DNA from: Alteribacillus sp041949975
GTDB taxonomy: Bacteria > Bacillota > Bacilli > Bacillales > Marinococcaceae
Assembly: GCF_041949975.1 (NCBI RefSeq)
Contig: NZ_JBHFQG010000001.1
Coordinates: 255,549 to 319,548 of the forward strand
Direction of reading: 5' to 3'
DNA: 64,000 bases
Positions 26,343 to 35,061 of the stretch are shown in pieces; the first letter of the stretch is position 1, and each line of letters begins with the position of its first letter. Under the pieces are notes generated by a model that had not been told where the DNA came from, did not search any database, and saw nothing but the letters and a program-made list of their open reading frames with translations. The position numbers and the translations under genes were made by a program.

Positions 26343-26867
26343 ATGAACAGCGTTTGGAAAGTATATAAAATATTTAATTATATCAAATTTGCCGGTGCTA
26401 TATTCAGCGGAATCAGTATTGTCGCCATGATGCTTTTCATAGTTTACGACGTAATCGGCCGGAACTTTTTATTTGGGTCTATACGAGGCGGTTTTGAGAT
26501 TGTGCAAAACTATTTCATGCCGCTTGCAGTGTTTCCAGCTTTAGCTTATGTCTATACTACAGGTGTCCTCCCCCGCATGAATCTGCTTGTTTCTAAATCT
26601 GGTGAACACCTTCAGAAAATAATTATCTTTGCTTTGCTGGCTCTTGAGTTGTTTGTGTTAAGCTTTGTCGTTTACTTTAGCTGGAATTATGCAGTCGGCG
26701 GAATGGAAAGAGGCATGGCTTTTCCAGCCGGAGGTTCCATGTATCCCCTGTATCCATTTTTATTTCTCGTTCCATTGGGATTTGCCATGATTATCGTCGA
26801 AAATATCTTTATTTTATTAAAAAATATAGAAGAAAAGAAGGCGACATTGCTTGTTCACAATGACTAA
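26343..26867 (+). CDS. dctQ: TRAP transporter small permease (DctQ)
   Basis: A 174-residue protein with four hydrophobic segments and the DctQ-type motif YDVIGRNFLFGSIRG. It supports DctM in the membrane. ATG 26343 follows AAGGAGGGAG, 20 bases after dctM. Confidence 0.88.
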   Translation: MNSVWKVYKIFNYIKFAGAIFSGISIVAMMLFIVYDVIGRNFLFGSIRGGFEIVQNYFMPLAVFPALAYVYTTGVLPRMNLLVSKSGEHLQKIIIFALLALELFVLSFVVYFSWNYAVGGMERGMAFPAGGSMYPLYPFLFLVPLGFAMIIVENIFILLKNIEEKKATLLVHND

Positions 26868-26884
26868 TAAAAGGGGGGAGCATA

Positions 26885-27469
26885 ATGAAGTTAAGAGAAA
26901 AGAAAGCCGCTAAGAAAAAAGAAGAGATCCTGCGATCTGCTTCTAAAATTATATCAAGACGAGGCTATGAAGGCGCGACCATGGAAGATATTGCGGCTGA
27001 ATTATTAATGACGAAAGGCGCTTTATACTATTATTTTGCCAGTAAGGAAGAACTTTTGTATGAATGTCATACGCTCATTCTCTCTGAAGCTTCAAAAAAA
27101 CTCGAGGATATTTACGAAGCAGAGACGTCTTCGATAGAAAAAATGAAAAGAGCAATTACTTTTCATATAGAAATAGCTATTACAGAAAAAGAAACCTTTA
27201 ACATGATTATAAAGCCGGGGCTGACATTTTCAGATGAGCATATCTCGATGATCTTAAAGCAGCGCGATGAATATGCCGGTATTTTTGACAAGATTATTCA
27301 GCAAGGTATGGAAAGAGGAGAATTTACGGTCCAGGAGAAAAAAATGGCACGCATGATTATTCTCGGAGCAATGAATTGGATTCAGCAGTGGTATTCGCCA
27401 AAAGGAGATAAAAACAAAGACGAAATTGCCAATGCCTATGCGGATTACTTACTGAAAATGCTCACCTAG
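26885..27469 (+). CDS. TetR/AcrR-family regulator (FadR-like)
   Basis: A 194-residue repressor with an N-terminal helix-turn-helix at about 10-56 (EEILRSASKIISRRGYEGA, then DIAAELLMTKGALYYYF). The C-terminal ligand domain resembles those that bind acyl-CoA in Bacillus FadR relatives. It lies inside the transporter-to-catabolism run with 15-25-base gaps, so it is co-transcribed with its probable targets and likely released by a CoA thioester intermediate. Confidence 0.85.
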   Translation: MKLREKKAAKKKEEILRSASKIISRRGYEGATMEDIAAELLMTKGALYYYFASKEELLYECHTLILSEASKKLEDIYEAETSSIEKMKRAITFHIEIAITEKETFNMIIKPGLTFSDEHISMILKQRDEYAGIFDKIIQQGMERGEFTVQEKKMARMIILGAMNWIQQWYSPKGDKNKDEIANAYADYLLKMLT

Positions 27470-27495
27470 TTTTGACGGAACAGGAGGGATAAAAA

Positions 27496-29070
27496 ATGGA
27501 AACAGAGAAAGTCACTTTGTTTGGCCGCAGCGGACTGCAAATGTTTAAGAATCGTCCCAAAACGATTGCAGACGTTTTAAGTCAAACAACAGCCAGACAT
27601 CCCGAAAAAGAAATGGTTCGATTAGAAGACACCGCTTTTACTTATCAAGAGGCAGATGAACACACCGATTTGCTTGCTGCGGCATTGCAGTCGAGATATG
27701 GAATAAGTAAAGGAGATCGTGTTGGCGTTGTGATTGGCAACAGTATGGCTTTTCCTTTGGTTGTATTTGCTTGCACGAAAATTGGAGCCATTATGGTGCC
27801 ACTGAACGTGAAACTTCAACCTGCAGAAATGGAATACATTTTAAATGATGCTTCGCCGCGGCTGCTTATTAGTGAAAAAAACTATGAAGAGAAGTGGAAA
27901 AGCATTCCAGGAATTCAAAGCCGTATGGAGACTTTTGTTATTAAAGATGAGAGCGACCTTCTTTCATCAGCAGGAAATAGAGCAGGCAAACCAGAAGTTG
28001 TTTCTGTTCAGGAAGAAGATCCAGCTTATATTATTTACACATCGGGGACCACCGGCCGGCCAAAAGGAGCAGTACTCAGCCACGCCAATGTGATTCACAA
28101 CCTTATCAATTATAACGAAAGATTTGAAACCCACAGTGAAATAAAAACGTTGATTGCTGTTCCGCTCTTTCATGTAACCGGTTTAATTGGACAATTTTTG
28201 CACATGGTCTATACAGGCGGCACATCTGTCATATTAAAAGCCTATCAGAACGACACCTACATTGAACAAATACAGTGTTACAACATTAATTTTTTATTTA
28301 ATGTGCCTGCTATTTTTACGATGATGCGAACCAGTCCACTATTTGAAAAATACTCCTTTGATTTCATCGAAAAAGTCGCCTATGGAGGATCACCCATTTA
28401 TCAAGAAACACTCGACATGTTAAAGACCTCCTTTCCAAATGCAACATACCATAACGCTTACGGAGCAACAGAAACGGCTTCGCCAGCCACGTTAATGCCT
28501 GTTGATTATCCGGATTCTAAAGCAGCTTCTGTCGGTCTGCCTGTTACAGGTGCAGAGCTGAAAATAGTTGATGGCAACGGCAAGGCATGCAGTCTTGGAG
28601 AGGAAGGAGAATTACTTATTAAAGGCCCGATGGTGATTGAAAAGTATTGGAACAACTCTGAAGCAAACCAAAAATCTTTCGATGAGGGGTTTTGGCGCTC
28701 AGGCGACATTGCGGCTAAGGACGAAGATGGGTTTTTCTATATCCTGGACCGGAAAAAAGACATGATTAACCGAGCCGGCGAAAAAATATTTTCGATTGAA
28801 GTAGAAGATGTATTAAAAGGGCATCCCGCCATACAAGATGCGGCTGTTGTTGGGGTTCCGGATCCTGTGCTTGGAGAAAAAGTAAAAGCATTTCTCGTAC
28901 CAGCAGAATTACACTCCCTTGATATCGAGGAAGTGAAAACGTATTGCAGACAGTATTTAGCAACATACAAAACCCCGGAAGTGTTCCAATCATTAAAAGA
29001 GCTGCCGCGTAATGCATCGGGGAAAATTTTAAAGCATCAATTAAAATCATACGAAAATACACAAGCCTGA
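27496..29070 (+). CDS. Acyl-CoA synthetase (AMP-forming)
   Basis: A 524-residue ATP-dependent CoA ligase that activates a carboxylic acid through an acyl-adenylate. The P-loop YIIYTSGTTGRPKGA lies at about 176-190, NAYGATETAS at about 318, WRSGDIA near 397, the hinge DRKKDMINRAGEKIFSIEVE near 415, and the C-terminal catalytic Lys in NASGKILK. It follows the TetR gene and precedes the dehydrogenase. It is the natural entry point for whatever acid the TRAP system imports. The chain length is not predictable. Confidence 0.92.
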   Translation: METEKVTLFGRSGLQMFKNRPKTIADVLSQTTARHPEKEMVRLEDTAFTYQEADEHTDLLAAALQSRYGISKGDRVGVVIGNSMAFPLVVFACTKIGAIMVPLNVKLQPAEMEYILNDASPRLLISEKNYEEKWKSIPGIQSRMETFVIKDESDLLSSAGNRAGKPEVVSVQEEDPAYIIYTSGTTGRPKGAVLSHANVIHNLINYNERFETHSEIKTLIAVPLFHVTGLIGQFLHMVYTGGTSVILKAYQNDTYIEQIQCYNINFLFNVPAIFTMMRTSPLFEKYSFDFIEKVAYGGSPIYQETLDMLKTSFPNATYHNAYGATETASPATLMPVDYPDSKAASVGLPVTGAELKIVDGNGKACSLGEEGELLIKGPMVIEKYWNNSEANQKSFDEGFWRSGDIAAKDEDGFFYILDRKKDMINRAGEKIFSIEVEDVLKGHPAIQDAAVVGVPDPVLGEKVKAFLVPAELHSLDIEEVKTYCRQYLATYKTPEVFQSLKELPRNASGKILKHQLKSYENTQA

Positions 29071-29099
29071 TTCTACCACTTCTAAAAGGAGAGATTCAT

Positions 29100-30329
29100 T
29101 TGCTAAAAGAAATTTCCGAGCAAACCAAAGAGTTTAAAAACAAACTAGAAACGTTTATGGAAACGGAAATCTATCCGAATGAAAAAAAGTATGAAGAACA
29201 ATTAAGTGAAAGAGAACAACGCTGGCATATTCCTCCGATTATGGAAGAATTAAAAGCAAAAGCCAAAGACCAGGGTTTATGGAATCTGTTTATCCCCGAT
29301 AAAGAATACGGACCGGGTCTCACAAACTATGAATATGCGTACCTTTGTGAAATAATGGGACGCTCGCTTATCGCACCTGAAGTATTTAACTGCAACGCCC
29401 CTGATACTGGTAACATGGAAGTATTAATGAAATTTGGTACTGAGGTGCATAAGGACAAATGGCTGAAACCATTATTAAATGGAGAAATCCGCTCCTGTTT
29501 TTCCATGACCGAACCAGACGTTGCTTCCTCTGATGCGACTAATATTCAAAGCAGCATCGTACGTGATGGGGATGAATACGTCATCAATGCTAAAAAGTGG
29601 TGGTCGTCAGGAGCGATGGATCCAAGGTGCAAGATTGCGATTGTTATGGGAAAAACCGATCCGAACGCAGCCAGGCATGAACAGCAATCCATGATTTTAG
29701 TACCTTTTGATACAGAAGGAGTAGAACTGAAACGTCATTTGCCTGTATATGGTTTTGATCATGCGCCTCATGGCCATTCCGAAGTCCATTACAATAACGT
29801 CAGAGTGCCTGCTTCAAACCTTCTATATGAAGAAGGAAAAGGATTTGAAATCGCACAGTCGCGTTTAGGGCCAGGAAGAATACACCATTGTATGCGAGCG
29901 ATTGGTGCAGCTGAGCGAGCGCTAGATCTGCTTTGTGAACGCGCTGATAAAAGGGAAGCATTTGGCTCAAAGCTTGCTGATAAAGGAGTGATAAGAGAGG
30001 TTATTGCTAATGCAAGGGTTAAGATTGAACAAGCACGGCTTCTAACCTTACATGCTGCTCACAAAATTGATACTGAAGGAGCCAAGGCGGCACGTAAAGA
30101 AATTGCGATGATAAAAATTGCAGCACCGCGAACTTCTATTGAAGTAATTGATGAAGCCGTCCAAGTGTTCGGAGCAGCGGGTGTTACAGAAGATTTTCCT
30201 TTAGCGGAACATTGGGCGAATGCAAGAACGCTTCGTATCGTCGACGGACCAGATCAAGTTCACCTTCGTGATATTGGACGTCTTGAATTACGTGAAAAAT
30301 TCGGTAAACGAGAGGAGAAACAGCATTGA
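29100..30329 (+). CDS. Acyl-CoA dehydrogenase, ACAD10/ACAD11-like
   Basis: A 409-residue flavoprotein. It resembles the dehydrogenase domain of ACAD10/11 more than ordinary short-chain enzymes: RWHIPPIMEELK, APDTGNMEVL, FSMTEPDVASSDATN (FAD contact), INAKKWWSSGAMDPRCKIAI, GPGRIHHCMRAIGAAERAL and QVFGAAGV. In characterised ACAD10/11 and LvaC systems such a dehydrogenase works with an APH-like kinase on 4-hydroxyacyl-CoA; an APH-like gene closes this cluster at 35949. The TTG start follows AGGAGAG. Its stop overlaps the next start by four bases. Confidence 0.88.
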   Translation: MLKEISEQTKEFKNKLETFMETEIYPNEKKYEEQLSEREQRWHIPPIMEELKAKAKDQGLWNLFIPDKEYGPGLTNYEYAYLCEIMGRSLIAPEVFNCNAPDTGNMEVLMKFGTEVHKDKWLKPLLNGEIRSCFSMTEPDVASSDATNIQSSIVRDGDEYVINAKKWWSSGAMDPRCKIAIVMGKTDPNAARHEQQSMILVPFDTEGVELKRHLPVYGFDHAPHGHSEVHYNNVRVPASNLLYEEGKGFEIAQSRLGPGRIHHCMRAIGAAERALDLLCERADKREAFGSKLADKGVIREVIANARVKIEQARLLTLHAAHKIDTEGAKAARKEIAMIKIAAPRTSIEVIDEAVQVFGAAGVTEDFPLAEHWANARTLRIVDGPDQVHLRDIGRLELREKFGKREEKQH

Positions 30330-31300
30330 ATAAAAACCATTTACTTTCAGACATTACCAGCCAGATGACATTGCCTGTTATTATGGCGCCAATGTTTCTA
30401 GTATCCAACCCAACGACGGTTATTGAGGGCTGCAAAGCCGGAATTATAGGTTCTTTTCCAGCATTAAACGCTAGAAAAGGTGATACATTTGCCGAATGGA
30501 TGACAGAAATCAAATCTGAAATACAAAAAGCGAAAGCAGAAAACCCTGGAAGCAAAATCGCCCCCTGGGCCGTAAACTTTATTTCACATAAAAAAAATAA
30601 TAAACGGTATGACGAGGACTTAGAGCTGATTGAAAAATACCAGCCTCCTATCGTGATCACATCACTTGGAGATCCTAAACCTGTTGTGGATATCGTCCAT
30701 CAGTACGGTGGATTGGTGTTTGCTGATGTTATTAATATCTTTTTTGCCAAAAAAGCAGCTGATAAAGGGGTAGACGGCCTCATTTTAGTTTGTAACGGGG
30801 CAGGCGGCCATGCTGGCACCTATCATCCGATGGCATTTTTAAAAGAGGTGAAACAATTCTTTAACGGTGTGACTGTTTTAGCAGGGAGTATATCAGATGG
30901 AAGAGATGTGTTAGCCGCCGAAGTAATGGGAGCTGATTTTGCTTATATCGGCACAAAATTTATAGCAGCGGCAGAAAGCTCAGCACCAGAAGAATATCAG
31001 GAAATGCTGGTTCAATCCACCATGGAAGATATCATGTATACCGATGTGTTCAGCGGGGTGAATGCGAATTATCTTATCCCTAGTATTAAACAAGTAGGAA
31101 TTGATCCAAAAGATATCCTTGAGAAAAAAGTAAATAAGCATAACGTAAGCGAACATTCGGAGACCAAAGCATGGAAGGACGTCTGGTCGGCCGGCCATGG
31201 AGTAGGTTCTGTCACAAAAATACAAACCGTTCGGCAAATGACAAAGGAGCTGAAAGAATCCTACCGGGAAGCTCATAACCAATTAACAGTAAAGCAATAG
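30326..31300 (+). CDS. Nitronate monooxygenase / 2-nitropropane dioxygenase-like
   Basis: A 324-residue FMN-binding TIM-barrel protein. Signatures are the N-terminal PVIMAPMFLVSNP and LVCNGAGGHAGT near 155-165, where the His is the usual catalytic base of nitronate monooxygenases. FabK-type enoyl reductases share the fold. Within an acyl-CoA island it may oxidise a side product or act as an enoyl-thioester reductase rather than on nitronates. The TTG start overlaps the dehydrogenase stop, indicating translational coupling. Confidence 0.75.
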   Translation: MNKNHLLSDITSQMTLPVIMAPMFLVSNPTTVIEGCKAGIIGSFPALNARKGDTFAEWMTEIKSEIQKAKAENPGSKIAPWAVNFISHKKNNKRYDEDLELIEKYQPPIVITSLGDPKPVVDIVHQYGGLVFADVINIFFAKKAADKGVDGLILVCNGAGGHAGTYHPMAFLKEVKQFFNGVTVLAGSISDGRDVLAAEVMGADFAYIGTKFIAAAESSAPEEYQEMLVQSTMEDIMYTDVFSGVNANYLIPSIKQVGIDPKDILEKKVNKHNVSEHSETKAWKDVWSAGHGVGSVTKIQTVRQMTKELKESYREAHNQLTVKQ

Positions 31301-31316
31301 AGAGAGGAGAGAAAAA

Positions 31317-32282
31317 ATGAAAGCCTGGCAAGTACAAAAATTAGGGGAGCCAAAAGAAGTACTGCATTTAGCAGATATACCTAAACCCGAGCCGGGGCCT
31401 GGTGAAGTGCTTATTAGAATGGAAGCCGCTGCTCTGAACTTTTTTGATATTTTATTGTGTAAAGGAGAATATCAAGAAAAACCATCGATTCCCTTTATTC
31501 CAGGTGCAGAAATCGCAGGTGAAATAACAGAAGCCGGACCAGATACAACCAGTACGAAGGGACAGCGTGTATTAGCAACGCCGCAGCTTCCAGATGGCGG
31601 CTGGAAAGAGTATGTGGTGGTAAAAGAAGAAGACGTTTTTCCGATCCCTGAAACCCTGCCGCCTGTGTTTATCACCTACCAGACCGCTTATTATGCTCTG
31701 CACCGCTGCGGACGCCTGCAGGAAGGAGAAGTACTATTAGTGCATGCAGGCACCGGAGGAGTGGGCTCAGCTGCCATTCAATTAGGGAAAGCGGCGGGAG
31801 CAAAAATTATAGCTACTGCCGGCAGCGCTGAGAAAGTAAAAGTATGTGAGGAGCTGGGAGCAGACCTTGTGATTAATTATCGAGAAGAAGACTTTGTCGA
31901 AAAAGTGAAAGCGTTTACGGATGGAAGAGGAGCAGATGTGATTTATGACCCCGTTGGAGGCGATATGTTTGACCGTTCGAGAAAATGTATTGCCTTTGAA
32001 GGAAGAATTCTTGTTATCGGTTTTGCTGGTGGAAGAATCCCAGAAGTTCCGACCAACCATGCCTTAATAAAAAATTACTCTATCGTTGGAGTGCATTTCG
32101 GTTTATTTAGAAAGAAATATCCGGAAAAAGTCGTCCAGGCCCACGAAGAATTGATGGAACTGCATCAAAAGGGAGCCATTTCACCGGTGGTCTATAAAGA
32201 GTTTCCTTTGGAGCAGGTCACCGAAGCGCTCGATCTGTTAGCAGGGCGGCAAACGTATGGAAAAGTGGTCATAAAACCTTAA
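31317..32282 (+). CDS. NADPH:quinone oxidoreductase (MDR family)
   Basis: A 321-residue zinc-independent medium-chain dehydrogenase. A GroES-like N-terminal domain precedes the nucleotide fold HAGTGGVGSAAIQLGKAAGA (about 142-161). The Cys and His ligands of catalytic zinc are absent. Relatives reduce quinones or enoyl groups. ATG 31317 follows AGAGAGGAGAG, 16 bases after the previous gene. Confidence 0.85.
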   Translation: MKAWQVQKLGEPKEVLHLADIPKPEPGPGEVLIRMEAAALNFFDILLCKGEYQEKPSIPFIPGAEIAGEITEAGPDTTSTKGQRVLATPQLPDGGWKEYVVVKEEDVFPIPETLPPVFITYQTAYYALHRCGRLQEGEVLLVHAGTGGVGSAAIQLGKAAGAKIIATAGSAEKVKVCEELGADLVINYREEDFVEKVKAFTDGRGADVIYDPVGGDMFDRSRKCIAFEGRILVIGFAGGRIPEVPTNHALIKNYSIVGVHFGLFRKKYPEKVVQAHEELMELHQKGAISPVVYKEFPLEQVTEALDLLAGRQTYGKVVIKP

Positions 32283-32425
32283 AAAAAACGACCTGTGGTG
32301 ATATGTCAACAAAAAATGGATGAAAAATGAATCTGTGAAAGATCATTTTTACGAAAAATGGCCTCAAGAAACTAGACCAGTAATTAATTGGGTTTTACTG
32401 GTGAACGTCATACCTTTACGCCCCT

Positions 32426-32512
32426 CTCCTGCGGGAAAAGCAACGGCTGAAGACCCCGCAGGGAGCGTTTTTCTCCCGAGGAGGCTGAAGCGTTGCCCGC
32501 GGAAAGCGAAGT
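32426..32512 (+). repeat. Bacillaceae-type GC-rich palindromic intergenic element
   Basis: The element runs from TCTCCTGCGGGAAAAG to GCCCGCGGAAAGCGAAG. Outer arms GCGGG...CAACG and CGTTG-CCCGC pair, and an inner GGGAG...CTCCC hairpin forms. The wording (GACCCCGCAGGGAGC, GAGGAGGCTGAAG, CCCGCGGAAAGCGAAG) is one I recognise from dispersed elements in Bacillus relatives. It sits in the 343-base gap between the quinone reductase and the first crotonase. The rest of that gap holds an ACCAGTAA/TTACTGGT hairpin (32376-32402) and a possible TATAAT at 32601. Confidence 0.7.
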
Positions 32513-32625
32513 GTATTTTAACAGTGGCTATAATCTACAACAAAGTATGTGAAAACACCCTTAAGGAAAAAGGAAATAAGCTCTTCAAAGAGGGCTTAAA
32601 TATAATATACGAGGGGGAACCCGGT

Positions 32626-33402
32626 ATGGAAAATCCAATAAAGGTAAGTGTAAGTAAGCATATAGGACACATTGTACTTAACCGGCCGGAGAAACGAAAT
32701 GCTTTATCGACGGAACTGGTTGAACAGTCTATCGAAGCACTGCAGGAGCTTGATAACAATCGGGATGTAAAGGTCATTATTATTTCCGGAGAAGGTCCTG
32801 CCTTTTGTGCAGGCGGAGATATTGCTGCCATGCAAACCTTAAACGGCGCAGGTGATATAACTGCATGGATGAAAAAAGCCTCCCATTTCACTAAAACGAT
32901 TATTGAATTAAATAAATATGCGATAGCTGCGGTGCATGGCTTTGCGGCGGGCGCTGGGTTCAGCCTGGCGTTAGCGTGCGATTTTCTCATATCAGACAAA
33001 GATACAAAATTTGTGAGCAGCTTTACGAATATTGGATTGATTCCTGACTTAGGCCTTACGAAACTTTTAACAGAAAGAGTACCTCTTCCTCTCGCAAAAG
33101 AATGGATAGCAACCGGCAAGGCACTTTCGGGAGAGGAACTGTATGAAAAAGGGTTAATCAACCGTTTAGCAGCGGATGATGTCGTTAAGGAAGCAGAAGC
33201 ATTTGCTCAGTCTTTTGTGAATGCCTCACCGCTAAGTCAAGGATATGAGAAAAAATTATTAAACCGGGTTGGAGAGCTGTCCTTTGAGTCAGCGCTGCTT
33301 CAAGAAACGATTGCTCAATCCCTGCTCCTTGAAACAGAAGATCACGCAGAAGGAGTAGAAGCCTTTTTAAATAAGCGGAAACCATCGTTTGCAGGGAAAT
33401 AA
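32626..33402 (+). CDS. Enoyl-CoA hydratase/isomerase family protein 1
   Basis: A 258-residue crotonase-fold protein. The oxyanion-hole segments are GPAFCAGGDIAAM (about 64) and AAVHGFAAGAGFSLALACD (about 102). The position of catalytic Glu144 of classical hydratases is not Glu (KFVSSFTNIGLIPD), while Glu164 is kept (LAKEWIATG). This pattern favours an isomerase or another crotonase reaction. The ATG at 32626 after GAGGGGGAACC is preferred; the frame extends upstream through the palindromic repeat but has no coding character there. Confidence 0.82.
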   Translation: MENPIKVSVSKHIGHIVLNRPEKRNALSTELVEQSIEALQELDNNRDVKVIIISGEGPAFCAGGDIAAMQTLNGAGDITAWMKKASHFTKTIIELNKYAIAAVHGFAAGAGFSLALACDFLISDKDTKFVSSFTNIGLIPDLGLTKLLTERVPLPLAKEWIATGKALSGEELYEKGLINRLAADDVVKEAEAFAQSFVNASPLSQGYEKKLLNRVGELSFESALLQETIAQSLLLETEDHAEGVEAFLNKRKPSFAGK

Positions 33403-33435
33403 AAACGCTCAAATGTTGGGGAGGAGACAGTGGTG

Positions 33436-34251
33436 ATGCAGATCATACAAACCGAAACAAACGATGGGGTCATGACGATAACCCTTACGCGTCCGGAACA
33501 TCTAAATGCTTTCAATCAGGCGATGTTAGATGAATTATTAACGGTTCTAGATGAAGCAGATTACAATGATGACGTCCGAGCTATTATCATCACCGGGGAT
33601 GGAAAAGCGTTTTGTGCAGGCTCTGACTTAGAAGGCGGCGCTTCTGCGTTTGTAGATAACGAGACTCCGCCGGATAAATACCGGGACACCGGTGGTACGT
33701 TAGCACTGCGTCTTTATGAAATGAAAAAGCCAATTATCGCAGCTATTAATGGAGCGGCTGTAGGCGTGGGTATAACGATGACCCTGCCTATGGATATTCG
33801 GATCGCATCTGAAAAAGCAAAAATGGGATTTGTTTTTGCGAGCCGCGGTATTGTGCCAGAATCCTGCAGCGGCTGGTTTTTACCGCGAATTGTCGGTATC
33901 AGTACAGCTTGTGATTGGGTTTACTCTGGAAGAATCATTCCAGCAGAGGAAGCAAAACAAGCAGGCTTAGTCAGTGAGGTCGTTCCTCCAGAAGAGCTTC
34001 TGCCTTTAGCCAGAGAAAAAGCTAAAAGGATTGCCGAACAAACCTCAGCCGTTTCTATCGCCCTTTCCCGTCAGCTGATGTGGAAAATGCTAGGCGCAAA
34101 CCATCCGGAGGAATCACACCGGCTTGAATCTAAAATGATTCAGTGGGCAGGCAGCCGGCCGGATGCAAAAGAAGGTGTATCTTCTTTTTTAGAAAAAAGA
34201 AATCCTCAGTTTACAATGAAAGTAAGCAAGGATATGCCTTCGTTTTTTTAA
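33436..34251 (+). CDS. Enoyl-CoA hydratase/isomerase family protein 2
   Basis: A 271-residue crotonase-fold protein with GKAFCAGSDLEGG and AAINGAAVGVGITMTLPMD. It lacks Glu at the Glu144 position (KMGFVFASRG) and has Asp near the Glu164 position (ACDWVYSG). It carries PESCSGWFLPRIVG, like enoyl-CoA isomerase-type members. ATG 33436 is chosen over GTG 33430 because GAGGAG then lies nine bases away. Co-transcribed with its neighbours. Confidence 0.82.
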   Translation: MQIIQTETNDGVMTITLTRPEHLNAFNQAMLDELLTVLDEADYNDDVRAIIITGDGKAFCAGSDLEGGASAFVDNETPPDKYRDTGGTLALRLYEMKKPIIAAINGAAVGVGITMTLPMDIRIASEKAKMGFVFASRGIVPESCSGWFLPRIVGISTACDWVYSGRIIPAEEAKQAGLVSEVVPPEELLPLAREKAKRIAEQTSAVSIALSRQLMWKMLGANHPEESHRLESKMIQWAGSRPDAKEGVSSFLEKRNPQFTMKVSKDMPSFF

Positions 34252-34272
34252 CAGAAAATAGGGGAGGAACCA

Positions 34273-35043
34273 ATGGATATAAATCTTCAGTGGAAAGAAG
34301 CAGCGGCTGTTATCACACTTCAAAATCCGCCTTTGAATGTGCTGACGGATACACTCCTGTCCCAATTGGATGAAGCTGTTGAAGAAGTGCTGCACTCGGA
34401 ACAGGCGCGGGTAGTGATAGTAACGACAGCAGGAGAAAAAGCTTTTGCAGCTGGAGCAGATATCAGCCAATTTCCAACGTTAACAAAACAAACGGGAATA
34501 GAGCTGGTGAATAAAGGCAAGAGGATATTTAATAAGCTTGCCAATGCTCCTTTTCCGGTGCTTTGTGCCATGAACGGAATGGCCCTTGGCGGGGGATTCG
34601 AACTTGCTCTTGCTTGTGATATAAGAATTGCAGAAGAGCACGCGAAAATAGGTTTTCCAGAAACGGGCCTTGGAATTATCCCTGGCTATGGTGGCACACA
34701 GCGTCTTTCACGGCTGATAGGTCCCGGAAAGGCAAAAGAGCTGATCTTCTCGGGTGAAACGCTTACTGCAGAAGAAGCATATCGTTTAGGTATAGCAGAA
34801 CATATAGTCTCTGCGGGCGGGGGTTTAGAAAAAGCGGAAGAGCTGGCAGAGAAAATGGTCCGAAACAGTCCACTTGCCCTTTCCAAAGCAAAGCGAGCGG
34901 TTAATGAAGGACTCGGTCAAACGATGGAATCAGGACAGGCTCTTGAAAGTGAGCTATTTGGAGAACTATGTGAATCAGAAGATAAACAAGAAGGCGTTCA
35001 AGCATTTATGGAAAAAAGAAAACCAGAATTTGCCGGCAAGTAG
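34273..35043 (+). CDS. Enoyl-CoA hydratase 3 (canonical)
   Basis: A 256-residue crotonase with both catalytic glutamates in place: IGFPETGLGIIPGYGGTQRL (first Glu) and KAKELIFSGE (second Glu). The oxyanion segments are EKAFAAGADISQF and CAMNGMALGGGFELALACD. It should hydrate 2-enoyl-CoA to 3-hydroxyacyl-CoA, the substrate of the dehydrogenase encoded next. ATG 34273 follows GGGGAGGAACC. Confidence 0.88.
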   Translation: MDINLQWKEAAAVITLQNPPLNVLTDTLLSQLDEAVEEVLHSEQARVVIVTTAGEKAFAAGADISQFPTLTKQTGIELVNKGKRIFNKLANAPFPVLCAMNGMALGGGFELALACDIRIAEEHAKIGFPETGLGIIPGYGGTQRLSRLIGPGKAKELIFSGETLTAEEAYRLGIAEHIVSAGGGLEKAEELAEKMVRNSPLALSKAKRAVNEGLGQTMESGQALESELFGELCESEDKQEGVQAFMEKRKPEFAGK

Positions 35044-35061
35044 AAAGGAGCCAATCTCAAT

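Noticed and set aside
32320..32625. A longer crotonase 1 frame starting at 32320
   Set aside because: The extension crosses the palindromic element, has no ribosome site and no family similarity; ATG 32626 with GAGGGGGAA is the sensible start.
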